33,033 bases of DNA from Spirochaetota bacterium (GCA_022711355.1 JAKLFE010000049.1:1-33033), one strand, 5' to 3'. Numbered from the stretch's first letter, positions 21,213 through 28,689 are shown. A program made the numbers and translations. The notes: generated by a model not told the origin, from the sequence alone.

Positions 21213-22790
21213 ATGGAACGGAAGAAAATACTCCTCGTCTATCCGAAGATCCCCGCCACCTACTGGAGCATGAAGCACGCGATCAGCCTGATCGGCAAGA
21301 AGGGGCTCATGCCGCCCCTGGGGCTCCTGACGATCGCCGGCTACCTGCCGGAAGGCGAGTACGAGACGGTACTCGTCGACATGAACGTTAGGCGACTCAG
21401 AAACCGCGACCTCGCCGGGGCCGGCCTCGCGATGGTCTCCGCCATGCTGGTGCAGAAGGACTCCTTCTTCGAGGTCCTCCGGCGCTGCCGAGCGGCTGGC
21501 GTGCCCATCGCGGTCGGGGGGCCCTACCCGACCGCCTGCCCCGAGGAGATGGGCGAGGCCGACTACCTCGTGCTCGACGAGGGCGAGGTCACCCTCCCCC
21601 GCTTCCTCGCGGACTGGAAGGCCGGGCGGGCGGAGCGCGTCTACTCGGACGAGGCCAAGCCCGCCCTCGACTCGGGGCCCCTGCCCCGCTTCGACCTCGT
21701 CGATCCCTCCCGCTACGCGAACCTGCCCGTGCAGTTCTCGCGCGGCTGCCCCTTCAACTGCGAGTTCTGCGACATCGTGACCCTCTTCGGCCGGGTGCCC
21801 CGGACCAAGAGCCCCGAGCGCTTCCTCCGCGAGCTCCAGGCCATCCTGGAGACCGGCTTCCGGGGGAACGTCTTCGTCGTCGACGACAACTTCATCGGGA
21901 ACAAGGCGCGGGTGAAGGAGCTCCTCCGGGCCCTCGGGCCCTGGCAGGCCGAGCGCGGCTATCCCTTCCGGCTCTCCACGGAGGCCAGCGTCGACCTCGG
22001 CCGCGACGAGGAGCTCCTCGACCTCATGGTGGCGGCCAACTTCACCATGGTCTTCCTCGGCCTCGAGACCCCCGACGCCGGCTCCCTCGAGTGCGCGAAC
22101 AAGGGCCAGAACCTCAGGCTCGATCCAGCGAAGGCCGTCGAGGCCATCCAGCGCAAGGGCATCGAGGTGACCGGCGGCTTCATCGTCGGCTTCGACGCGG
22201 ACCCGCCCGGGATCTGCGAGGCGCAGATCCGCTTCGTCACGGAGCTCGCGGTGCCGGTGGCCATGGTGGGCCTGCTGACCGCCTTGCCCCGGACGGCCCT
22301 CCGCGACCGCCTCGAGCGCGAGGGCAGGCTCCTCTCGCGCTCGAGCGGGGACAACACCCACTCCGCCTCGTTCAACTTCCGGACCGTCCTGCCGGAGAAG
22401 GGCCTCCTCGAGGGCTACTTCCGCGTCCTCGGCGAGATCTACCGGCCCCGCGCCTACTTCGACCGCTGCCTCGAGCTCCTCCGGCGCTTCCCGGACTGGC
22501 GCCGCCGGCCGAGGCCCGGGGCGGGGCGGACCGTCACCCCGCGCAACCTCCTGTACCTCGTCCGCTCCCTCGTGATCCAGGGCTGCTCCCGCTACGGGGC
22601 CGAGTACTTCCGCTACGTCTGGAAGGCGCTCCGCATCAGCCCCGGCCTCGTCGAGTCCTTCATAACCTACGCCGTGCAGGGCCGGCACTTCTTCATCATC
22701 ACGAGGCGCTTCCTCCGGGGCCGCGCCGCCGCCCTGGCCGCGGCCGCCTCGCTCGGGGAGCTCGGCCGGGGCGCGGCCGGGGAGGCCTGA
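21213..22790 (+). CDS. B12-binding radical SAM protein (DUF4070 type)
   Basis: A 525-residue protein with an N-terminal cobalamin-binding Rossmann domain (about 1-150; ILLVYPKIPATYW, MPPLGLLTIAGYLP, GGPYPTACPEE, DEGEVTLP), a radical SAM barrel with the cluster motif RGCPFNCEFCDI (cysteines spaced C-x3-C-x2-C) near 175-185, GFIVGFDADPPG, and a C-terminal region with the DUF4070-like MVGLLTALPRTALRDRLEREGRL. Members methylate or rearrange unactivated carbons, for instance the hopanoid 2-methylase HpnP. The substrate here is not identifiable. The ATG at 21213 follows an AAAGGA about 10 bases upstream. The gene converges with the enoate reductase-type gene, stops 10 bases apart. Confidence 0.88.
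   Translation: MERKKILLVYPKIPATYWSMKHAISLIGKKGLMPPLGLLTIAGYLPEGEYETVLVDMNVRRLRNRDLAGAGLAMVSAMLVQKDSFFEVLRRCRAAGVPIAVGGPYPTACPEEMGEADYLVLDEGEVTLPRFLADWKAGRAERVYSDEAKPALDSGPLPRFDLVDPSRYANLPVQFSRGCPFNCEFCDIVTLFGRVPRTKSPERFLRELQAILETGFRGNVFVVDDNFIGNKARVKELLRALGPWQAERGYPFRLSTEASVDLGRDEELLDLMVAANFTMVFLGLETPDAGSLECANKGQNLRLDPAKAVEAIQRKGIEVTGGFIVGFDADPPGICEAQIRFVTELAVPVAMVGLLTALPRTALRDRLEREGRLLSRSSGDNTHSASFNFRTVLPEKGLLEGYFRVLGEIYRPRAYFDRCLELLRRFPDWRRRPRPGAGRTVTPRNLLYLVRSLVIQGCSRYGAEYFRYVWKALRISPGLVESFITYAVQGRHFFIITRRFLRGRAAALAAAASLGELGRGAAGEA
21386..21394 (-). repeat. CGCCTAACG motif copy in the radical SAM gene
   Basis: Plus strand CGTTAGGCG, encoding N-V-R-R with GTT and AGG codons. Confidence 0.5.
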
Positions 22791-22799
22791 GGAGGGGCC

Positions 22800-24875
22800 T
22801 CAGCCGGGGAGCTCGGCCGCCGCCCGGTAGGCCGCGGCCGTCGCGTCGGCGATGCGCCCCGGCGACACTGCGTCGCCTAACGCGTAGACCCGGGGCAGGA
22901 GCCCCGCGAGCTCTTTGTACAGGGCGTTCTCGGGGCGGACGCCGAGGGAGAGGACCACGGCGTCGCAGGCCAGCTTGCTCCGCCTCCCGCCCGCGACCTC
23001 CTCGACCAGGATCCCCTCGCCCTCGACGGCTACGAGCTTCCGCCCGAGGAGGAAATCCGTCCCGGCCGAGCGCAGCCGGGGCAGGGCGTCGTCCCGGTGC
23101 TGGAACCAGGCGCCGGGGGCGAGGCTCGAGGCCATCTCCACGACGGTCACCGAGTTCCCGCCCTCGACCAGGAGCTCCGCCGTCTCGAGGCCCGTCATGC
23201 CCGAGCCCACGAGGGCCACCTTCTTGCCCTTGAGCTTCGTCGCCCCGGAGAGGAGCTCGGTCGTCGTGAAGACATTCGGCCCCGAGACGCCCGGGATGGA
23301 GCGGGGCCTAATCGCCTCGCCCCCCGTCGCGACGAGGACCGCGTAGGGCTCGAGGGCCAGGATGCCCTCCTTGGTCGCGGGGCGGCCGAGCCTGAGCTCG
23401 GCCCCCGCGCGGAGGGCCGCGCTCCGGGCGTCCTCGACCACCCAGCGCATCTTCCCCTTGCGCGGGGGCGCCGCCGCGAGGAGGAGCTGGCCTCCGGCCT
23501 CCTCGCCTGACTCGAGGACGAGGAGCGAAAAGCCGCGGCGGCCCAGGAGCTCGGCGCAGGCGAGGCCCGCGATGCCGGCCCCGACGACGACGACCCTCCG
23601 CCCCGCCCCGTCGCGCGGGAGCTCGCCCTCGCCTTCGTGGCCGAGGCCCGGGTTGACCGAGCAGCGGGCGTGGCCGCCCGACCAGGCGTTCTCCTCCATG
23701 CTCTCGATGCAGGCGAGGCAGCAGCAGCAGCGCTTGATCTCCGCGGCCCTGCCCTCGCGCGCCTTGTTCGCCCACTCGGGGTCCGCGATGTGGGGCCGCC
23801 CCAGGGAGACGAAGTCCTGGATCCCCTCGGCGAGCTGGCGCTCGGCCTGCTCGGGGCTGCGGATCAGGTTCGCCGCGATGACCGGGATGGAAACCGCGGC
23901 CTTCACCGCCTCGGCCAGGTGGCTCCTCCAGCCGCACTCGAAGGAAGTGGGCTCGAGCCAGTAGTTGAAGGCGTCGTAGGAGGCCGAGGAGACGTCGAGG
24001 GCGTCGACGCCGAGGGCCTCGAGGGCCCGCGCGATCCTGAGCCCCTCCTCGAGGCCGTAGCCGACCCCGGGCCGGCCGATCCGGTCGTAGCACTCGTCCG
24101 CGCTCATGCGGACCACGAGGGGGAAGTCCCCGCACTCGCGGCGGATGCCGTGGACGATCTCGGACACGAAGCGCATCCGCTTCTCGAAGCTGCCCCCGTA
24201 CTCGTCGCTGCGGCGGTTCGTGTGGGGGCTGAGGAACTGCTGGATGAGGTAGCCGTGGCTCCCGTGGAGCTCGATCCCGTCGCAGCCCGCCCGCCGGACC
24301 CGCGCCGCAGCCGCGACGAAGTCCCGCACGAGGCCCTCGATCTCGCCTCGCCGCAGGGCCCGCACCCGCCCGCCGGAGAAGTAGCTCGGCTCGACCTTGG
24401 AGGGGCAGACCGAGGCGGGCACGAGGTTCCGCTCGAGGAGCTTCTTGCCCAGGCCGATGTGCCGATAGAGCATCGGGGCGAAGCCCTTGAAGCGCCGGTC
24501 CAGGGCGATGGTCAAAGGGAGGCTCCCCACGAGGAGGCCGACGTTCTGCCGCCCCGGGTGGTGGAGCTGGACGAAGAGCTTGGCCCCGTGCCGCTGCACC
24601 CGCCGGGCCAGCTCGGCCAGGCCCTCGACCTGGTAGTCCCGCGAGGCCCCGAGCTGGGCGAAGGCCCCGGCCCCGTGGAGGTCGTTGACCCGGGCGATCT
24701 CCGTGATCACGAGGCCCGCGCCGCCGGCCGCCCGGGCCTCGTAGTAGTCCAGCATGCGCTCGGTCGCCCTCCCGTCGAAGCGCCCGAAGCCCAGGAGCAT
24801 CGGCGACAGCACGACCCGGTTCTTGATGGTCGCCTTCCCGATCGCCAGGGGAGAGAAGAGCCGCTCGTAGTCCAT
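22800..24875 (-). CDS. 2,4-dienoyl-CoA reductase / enoate reductase-type FMN-FAD-FeS oxidoreductase
   Basis: A 691-residue flavoprotein. Residues about 1-360 are an old-yellow-enzyme TIM barrel (FSPLAIGKATIKNRVVLSPM, FVQLHHPGRQ, GCDGIELHGSHGYLIQQFLSP, NRRSDEYGGS, FVSLGRPHIADP). A [4Fe-4S] cluster motif follows near 379-405: CCCC..C then C in RCSVNP (spacing C-x2-C-x2-C-x15-C). An FAD domain starts with VVVVGAGIAGLACAELLGRRG near 423 and an NAD(P) domain with KVALVGSGMTGLETAELL near 548. It resembles FadH, BaiCD/BaiH and 2-enoate reductases, which reduce C=C bonds. It is the last gene after two ferredoxin genes on the same strand (27-base gap), so those ferredoxins may feed electrons to it. 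Ribosome site AAAGGA. Substrate unknown. Confidence 0.88.
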   Translation of the reverse strand: MDYERLFSPLAIGKATIKNRVVLSPMLLGFGRFDGRATERMLDYYEARAAGGAGLVITEIARVNDLHGAGAFAQLGASRDYQVEGLAELARRVQRHGAKLFVQLHHPGRQNVGLLVGSLPLTIALDRRFKGFAPMLYRHIGLGKKLLERNLVPASVCPSKVEPSYFSGGRVRALRRGEIEGLVRDFVAAAARVRRAGCDGIELHGSHGYLIQQFLSPHTNRRSDEYGGSFEKRMRFVSEIVHGIRRECGDFPLVVRMSADECYDRIGRPGVGYGLEEGLRIARALEALGVDALDVSSASYDAFNYWLEPTSFECGWRSHLAEAVKAAVSIPVIAANLIRSPEQAERQLAEGIQDFVSLGRPHIADPEWANKAREGRAAEIKRCCCCLACIESMEENAWSGGHARCSVNPGLGHEGEGELPRDGAGRRVVVVGAGIAGLACAELLGRRGFSLLVLESGEEAGGQLLLAAAPPRKGKMRWVVEDARSAALRAGAELRLGRPATKEGILALEPYAVLVATGGEAIRPRSIPGVSGPNVFTTTELLSGATKLKGKKVALVGSGMTGLETAELLVEGGNSVTVVEMASSLAPGAWFQHRDDALPRLRSAGTDFLLGRKLVAVEGEGILVEEVAGGRRSKLACDAVVLSLGVRPENALYKELAGLLPRVYALGDAVSPGRIADATAAAYRAAAELPG
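22874..22882 (+). repeat. CGCCTAACG motif copy in the enoate reductase-type gene
   Basis: Plus strand CGCCTAACGC; the gene strand uses GCG TTA GGC GAC, with a TTA leucine codon, the same string as in the fatty acid kinase gene. Confidence 0.5.
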
Positions 24876-24902
24876 GTCCGATCCTTTCCGAAAGTCGTAC
24901 CC

Positions 24903-25739
24903 TCAATCGACCCTGGCCAGGCCCCGCACCCGCTCGACGAGCTCGGCCGCCGCGGCCTCCGGGTCCTCGCAGACCGCCTTGAGCGCTCCCTTCGGGCAGA
25001 GCGCCACGCAGCGGCCGCAGCCCTTGCAGCGGGACTCGTCGATGCAGGGCCCCGCCTCGGTATTCGCGATAGCCTTCATGAAGCACTCGGCCGCGCAGGC
25101 TCCGCAGCCCGAGCAGAGCGCCGGCTCGTGGACGACGCGGAGCCCCGCGAGGCGGTGGATCGAGTCCGCGGCCTCTTTGGGCCAGTACTTCCCCGAGTTC
25201 ATGATGGTGCAGCAGCAGCGGCAGCAGAGGCAGACCGCCAGGAGCCGCCCCTCGGGCTTCACCCCCCAGAGGAGGTCGTCGATGCGCACCCGCCCGACCA
25301 TGGGGATGAGGCCCTCGGCGACGGCCCGGTCGAGGTGCTCGAGGCATTCCTCGACGCTCACGTGGCGGGCGATGCGCGGGTCGATCTGCCTCGTGCCCTC
25401 GCCGAGCTGGATGCAGCCGTAGTCGGCGGGGTGGTTCGCGCAGCCCTTGGCGTCGCGGCAGGTGCACTTCCCGATGATCACGCGGTGCGAGGAGGCGCGG
25501 ACGAGGCTGGCCACGATCTCGCGGGTGAGGAGGGAGCTGCCGCCCCCGCTCGCGGCCTCGCCGATGGGGACGTAGCTGACGTTCAGGTTCTCGCTGGAGA
25601 ACATCGGCAGGGCGACGCGCCGCGCGAGCCCGCCCAGGAGGGGCACCCTCGCAAGGCGGTGCACGAGGCGCGCCCCCTTCCAGGTGGCCGGCCAGAGCTT
25701 GGCCAGGACCGGGAGCCAGAGCTCGGGCCGCCTAGACAT
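24903..25739 (-). CDS. Cys-rich 2[4Fe-4S] ferredoxin protein (CLCCRCCC type)
   Basis: A 278-residue iron-sulfur protein. The N-terminal part has a hydrophobic basic stretch (residues 8-48), then a module with GKCTCRDAKGC, NHPADYGCIQLG, and AVCLCCRCCC near 170-180, followed by CSGCGACAAECF and CKGCGRCVALCP for two [4Fe-4S] clusters. The cysteine-dense CxCCxCCC site could hold a further cofactor. It is paralogous to the gene directly upstream (overlap 8 bases) and precedes the enoate reductase-type gene. Likely a dedicated electron carrier or membrane-associated partner; function not established. Confidence 0.8.
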   Translation of the reverse strand: MSRRPELWLPVLAKLWPATWKGARLVHRLARVPLLGGLARRVALPMFSSENLNVSYVPIGEAASGGGSSLLTREIVASLVRASSHRVIIGKCTCRDAKGCANHPADYGCIQLGEGTRQIDPRIARHVSVEECLEHLDRAVAEGLIPMVGRVRIDDLLWGVKPEGRLLAVCLCCRCCCTIMNSGKYWPKEAADSIHRLAGLRVVHEPALCSGCGACAAECFMKAIANTEAGPCIDESRCKGCGRCVALCPKGALKAVCEDPEAAAAELVERVRGLARVD

Positions 25740-26571
25740 GGCCCCGCCCCCGGATGTCCGCGACCCCGTCCACGCGGGCCATGAGCCGCTCGAAGAGCGC
25801 GTCCTCCTCGTCGTAGCGGATCGAGATCGCCCCCTTCGGGCAGCGGCCGACGCAGCGGCCGCAGGCCTTGCAGGCCTCGCCGATCCTCGCCGCGCCGCCC
25901 TCCATCGAGATGGCGGCCACGAAGCAGGACTCGGCGCAGCGCCCGCATCCGTCGCAGGACGCGGGATCGACCGAGAGCCCGATCCCCGGCAGGGGGCGGA
26001 GGGACTCGTCGAGGGTGGGACCGCGGCGCTTTAAGTACTTGCGGTAGAGGCAGCAGCAGTCGTCGCAGAAGCAGATGAACATGAGCCGCTTGAAGCCCGT
26101 GCCGAAGGCGAGGGGATCGATCCACACGTGGGCGACGTTGGCCACCAGGCCCGCCTCCTCGGCGCGGCGCACATGGGCGCAGGCCTCCTCGCGCGTGACC
26201 CTGCGGCCGACGCTCGGGTGGAAACGCTCGATGTCCGCGCCCAGGGCCATGCAGCCCAGGTCGGCGGGCTTGCTCGCGCAGCCCTCCTTGGTCCGGCAGA
26301 CGCAGGCGTCGAGGAGGAAGCGGTCCTCCGTCGCGGCGATCAGCCGCTCCACGAGGCGGCGCGGCAGCTCGAGGCTCCCGGGCTCGGGCGCCGCCACCCC
26401 GATGGGAATGCTCGTGACCTGGCTGTAGGGATGGGCGAAGAAGGGGGCGATGATCCGGCGCAGGACCGGATAGGGCGAGAGGAGCTTGCCCAGGGCGATG
26501 ATCGGCCAGGAGAGGCGGACCATGGCCCTGACGACCCCGATGGGCGGACCGTGGCGGAACGGCAGTCGCAT
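25732..26571 (-). CDS. Cys-rich 2[4Fe-4S] ferredoxin protein (CFCDDCCC type)
   Basis: A 279-residue paralogue of the following gene. It has a hydrophobic N-terminal region (about 10-40, VVRAMVRLSWPIIALGKLL), then ACVCRTKEGC, KPADLGCMALG, EEACAHVRRAEEAGLV, and MFICFCDDCCC near 170-180, and two [4Fe-4S] motifs, CDGCGRCAESCF and CKACGRCVGRCP. Compared with its paralogue, one cysteine of the central cluster site is replaced by Asp (CFCDDCCC against CLCCRCCC). The start at 26571 is chosen over the ATG at 26595 because GGGAGG lies just upstream. The stop overlaps the next gene by 8 bases. Function not established. Confidence 0.8.
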   Translation of the reverse strand: MRLPFRHGPPIGVVRAMVRLSWPIIALGKLLSPYPVLRRIIAPFFAHPYSQVTSIPIGVAAPEPGSLELPRRLVERLIAATEDRFLLDACVCRTKEGCASKPADLGCMALGADIERFHPSVGRRVTREEACAHVRRAEEAGLVANVAHVWIDPLAFGTGFKRLMFICFCDDCCCLYRKYLKRRGPTLDESLRPLPGIGLSVDPASCDGCGRCAESCFVAAISMEGGAARIGEACKACGRCVGRCPKGAISIRYDEEDALFERLMARVDGVADIRGRGHV

Positions 26572-26621
26572 CGCTCCCTCCCGGCGGTTTCGCATGGCGC
26601 CTTCGCGCGATGTCGGATATA

Positions 26622-26644
26622 CTTGCAGAATGTAAGCATATAGT
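26622..26644. promoter_or_regulatory. divergent control region between the ferredoxin and hypA genes
   Basis: An imperfect inverted repeat CTTGCA-GAA-TGTAAG lies at 26622-26636 and a TATAGT -10 candidate for hypA at 26639-26644. The region separates two divergent operons. A matching -35 is not clear. Confidence 0.35.
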
Positions 26645-26699
26645 ACCCCCGGATCGGCGGCTTGGCCAGGGCCATTCCGCGGCGCGGAGGAAGGAAGCG

Positions 26700-27047
26700 A
26701 TGCACGAACTCGCCGTCGTCGAGAGCGTCCTCGACATCGCCCTCGGGCACGCGGCCGCGCGGGGCCTGACCCGGATCAGGTCCGTGGGGCTCCAGGTGAG
26801 CGCCGCGAGCGACCTCGAGGAGGAGTGGCTCGCCCGCTACTTCGGCTACGCGAGCGGCGGCACCATGGCCGAGGGGGCGAAGCTCCGCGTCGAGCGGGTC
26901 CCCGCCCTCCTCCGCTGCGGCTCCTGCTCCCGGGAGTACGAGGTCGGGCGCGAGGGCCTGGCGGCCGCCGCCTGCCCCGCCTGCGGCTCCCCGCGCGCCG
27001 AGCTGGCCCGGCCCAGCTACTTCGTCACGGACATGGAGGCATCATGA
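26700..27047 (+). CDS. hypA: HypA-like nickel metallochaperone
   Basis: A 115-residue HypA/HybF-type protein, which delivers nickel during [NiFe]-hydrogenase (and sometimes urease) maturation. The N-terminal MHE with the Ni-binding His2 and the following AVVESVLDIALGHA helix are present, as are GTMAEGAKLRVERVPA and the zinc ribbon CGSC...CPACGS (four cysteines). Ribosome site GGAGGAAGGA is just upstream of the ATG at 26700. No hypB, other hyp genes or hydrogenase subunits lie in the window, so its target is elsewhere or different. It overlaps the next gene by four bases (ATGA). Confidence 0.85.
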   Translation: MHELAVVESVLDIALGHAAARGLTRIRSVGLQVSAASDLEEEWLARYFGYASGGTMAEGAKLRVERVPALLRCGSCSREYEVGREGLAAAACPACGSPRAELARPSYFVTDMEAS

Positions 27048-27340
27048 GAAGAAGCGCGGCGTTCTGGCAGACCCTGATGGCCGGCTCCCTCGCCGGCTGG
27101 CTCTTCGTCCTCGCGGGCCTCGCCGCCGCGGCCGCCGGCTCCCCCTTCACCTCGGTCCCCGGCCTCGGGACCGCCTGGCTCGCCTGCTGCCTGATCTGGG
27201 CTACCCACCCCCTCGAGCTCCCGATCGCCCTCCGCCTCGGCGCCGAGCGGGGCCTCAAGCCCTCGACCGTCGTCCTCAAGACCCTGGCCTTCGGCTTCAC
27301 CTGGTGGCTCGGGCTGAAACGGGGGGTGCTCGAGGGCTGA
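27044..27340 (+). CDS. small membrane protein, possibly TMEM254/DUF4499-like
   Basis: A 98-residue protein with three hydrophobic segments: 14-32 (GSLAGWLFVLAGLAAAAAG), 43-58 (TAWLACCLIWATHPLE) and 80-92. The pattern His-Pro-Leu-Glu in the middle, a short basic loop (RLGAERGLKPS) and TLAFGFTWWLGLKRG at the end recalls small DUF4499-type membrane proteins, but this is a weak recollection. The start codon overlaps the hypA stop (ATGA) with GGAGG just upstream, so the two are co-translated. Role unknown. Confidence 0.65.
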   Translation: MRRSAAFWQTLMAGSLAGWLFVLAGLAAAAAGSPFTSVPGLGTAWLACCLIWATHPLELPIALRLGAERGLKPSTVVLKTLAFGFTWWLGLKRGVLEG

Positions 27341-27385
27341 GGAGGCGGGTAAGGTTGGACACGCCGCCCCGCGCGTATCTAGTGC

Positions 27386-27398
27386 GGGGTCTGTCCCC
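27386..27398 (-). repeat. 13-base repeat GGGGTCTGTCCCC, intergenic
   Basis: Exact copy, opposite orientation to the one at 8163, about 45 bases after the small membrane protein gene. Confidence 0.7.
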
Positions 27399-27439
27399 AG
27401 CCAAGTCGAGGTCAGTCTCGAGGTTTTGGAAAAAGGAGC

Positions 27440-27478
27440 GCGAGGAAGAAACCTTTTCCTAAAAGGTTGCTTCCTCGC
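27440..27478. repeat. imperfect palindrome with long stem
   Basis: GCGAGGAA and AACCTTTT pair with AAAAGGTT and TTCCTCGC around a CCT loop, with one two-base mismatch between the stem halves. It lies in a gap of about 290 bases with no gene, and shares no sequence with the 13-base repeat. There is no T-tail. It could be a repeat element or processed RNA structure. Confidence 0.55.
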
Positions 27479-27510
27479 TGATCTAGGGGGAAATGGCGCG
27501 GCAAGGCGGG

Positions 27511-27548
27511 GGGAAAAAAGCAAAGGCCCTGGAGTGAACCAGGGCCTT
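27511..27548 (-). terminator. intrinsic terminator after the initiator tRNA
   Basis: Minus strand: AAGGCCCTGG/CCAGGGCCTT 10-base stem (27523-27548) with a 6-base loop, then TGCTTTTTT. It lies about 85 bases downstream of the tRNA 3' end. Confidence 0.85.
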
Positions 27549-27633
27549 AACTTTCGGCTTCATCAAGAATTAACTTGATTGATGCAGAGCTGTTGTCGTG
27601 CGCGCTGTGCTGCTGATGTACAACAAAAGCCTA

Positions 27634-27706
27634 TAGCAGGGGCAGGACTCGAACCTGCGACCTCCGGGTTATGAGCCCGACGAGCTGCCAACTGCTCTAC
27701 CCTGCG
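27634..27706 (-). tRNA. initiator tRNA-Met (anticodon CAT)
   Basis: Folds to a full cloverleaf: acceptor stem CGCAGGG with CCCTGC, anticodon loop CTCATAA, T arm GCAGG/CCTGC with TTCGAGT. Initiator hallmarks are present: the 1:72 position is unpaired (C against T), the anticodon stem ends in three consecutive G:C pairs (GGG/CCC), and the D stem has A11:U24. The 3' CCA is not encoded; the bases after A73 are TAGG. Overall it closely follows the E. coli tRNA-fMet layout with a one-base shorter D loop. Confidence 0.93.
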
Positions 27707-27719
27707 TCGTGGTGAGAGG

Positions 27720-27748
27720 AATCTACAAGGAACCGAAAAAAATGTCAA
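27720..27748 (-). promoter_or_regulatory. promoter of the initiator tRNA
   Basis: Minus strand: perfect TTGACA (27743-27748), 17-base spacer, TAGATT (27720-27725), about 13 bases before the mature 5' end. Confidence 0.75.
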
Positions 27749-27790
27749 TAGACGGTAAGGGCAAACATCCAATATCTCTAGCGCTTTCGC

Positions 27791-28489
27791 TCAGAGGAAG
27801 CTCGCGAAGGGCATGGCGAGGACCAGGAGGACGGTGAAGACGAGGCCGGGGAGGAAGTCGCCGGTCTTGAGCTTCTTGAGCTCGAGGAGGTTGATCCCGA
27901 TCATGATGACGAGGGCGCCCCCGATGCCGGTGAGCTCGCCGAGCATGAGGGGGCTGACGTAGGGCTTCACCCAGACGGAAACGAGGGTGAGGATGCCCTG
28001 GTAGGCGAGGACGGAGAGGGCCGAGAAGGCGACGCCGACGCCCATGGCGCTGGCGAAGAGTATGGACAGGAGGCCGTCGAGGACGCTTTTAGTGAGGATG
28101 AGGGCGTAGTCGTGCTCCGTCCCCGCCTTGAAGGAGCCGACGATGGCCATGGCCCCGGAGCAGTAGAGGACGGAGGCGTTGAGGAAGCCGAGGGCGAAGC
28201 TGCCCCCCTCCTCGTCCTTGGCGAAGCGCCTCTTCAGGCCCTCGCCGAGGCGGAAGACGGCGCCCTCTATGTCGAGGGCGGTGCCCAGGAGCCCCCCGAG
28301 GATGAGGGCTATGGCGAAGGCGAGGACGTGGCTGGTCTTGACGGCCATCTGGATGCCGACGACGAGGGAGACGATGCCCGCGGCGGTGAAGATGGCCTGC
28401 TCGTAGCGCTTGGCCAGGCCTTTCTTGAACAGGAGGCCGACGAGGGAGCCGGCGACGATGGCGATGGCGTTGATGATGGTGGCGAGCAT
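27791..28489 (-). CDS. DUF554 (YdfK-type) membrane protein
   Basis: A 232-residue integral membrane protein. It begins MLATIINAIAIVAGSLVGLLFKKGL and continues with QAIFTAAGIVSLVVGIQMAVK, ALILGGLLGTALDIEGAVFRLGEGLKRRF, FLNASVLYCSGAMAIVGSFKAG, and ILTKSVLDGLLSILFASAMGVGVAFSALSVLAYQG, which is the DUF554 signature order. About seven hydrophobic segments are present. Function is unknown; a transport role is often suggested for the family. The ATG at 28489 follows GGAG; the longer open frame upstream lacks a ribosome site. It lies upstream of the tRNA on the same strand. Confidence 0.9.
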   Translation of the reverse strand: MLATIINAIAIVAGSLVGLLFKKGLAKRYEQAIFTAAGIVSLVVGIQMAVKTSHVLAFAIALILGGLLGTALDIEGAVFRLGEGLKRRFAKDEEGGSFALGFLNASVLYCSGAMAIVGSFKAGTEHDYALILTKSVLDGLLSILFASAMGVGVAFSALSVLAYQGILTLVSVWVKPYVSPLMLGELTGIGGALVIMIGINLLELKKLKTGDFLPGLVFTVLLVLAMPFASFL

Positions 28490-28607
28490 GGGTACTCCGG
28501 TCGGGCTCAGGATGCCTGGGCGATGATTCCACGCGAAGAATCGGGGGCGAGGATACGCGAGCCGAAGCGGAGCCGTCAAGGGAGCCGGGGCTCGGCGGGC
28601 CAGGCCG

Positions 28608-28620
28608 AGGGACAGACCCC
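28608..28620 (+). repeat. near copy (12 of 13) of the 13-base repeat, intergenic
   Basis: AGGGACAGACCCC, first base changed. It lies just before the promoter of the small Cys-rich protein gene. Confidence 0.55.
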
Positions 28621-28634
28621 GCTCATGCCGCGGC

Positions 28635-28664
28635 TTGACCGCGCCGAAGGGTGTATAGCATACT
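28635..28664 (+). promoter_or_regulatory. promoter of the small Cys-rich protein gene
   Basis: TTGACC (28635-28640), 18-base spacer, CATACT (28659-28664); predicted start near 28671 gives a 5' leader of about 20 bases holding the GGGGG ribosome site. Confidence 0.55.
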
Positions 28665-28689
28665 CTTTCGTGATAAGGGGGCTGGCTTC

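Noticed and set aside
22787..22803. CTGAGG-AGGGG-CCTCAG hairpin spanning the two convergent stops
   Set aside because: Only six base pairs and no T-run; too short to call a terminator.
241..22882. CGCCTAACG/CGTTAGGCG copies as integron attC sites
   Set aside because: The core matches an attC-type string, but copies lie singly inside genes, with no paired inverted site within attC distance and no integrase.
27549..27633. A second tRNA or small RNA between the terminator and the initiator tRNA
   Set aside because: No cloverleaf could be formed; only a weak six-base stem was found. Treated as the tRNA 3' trailer.
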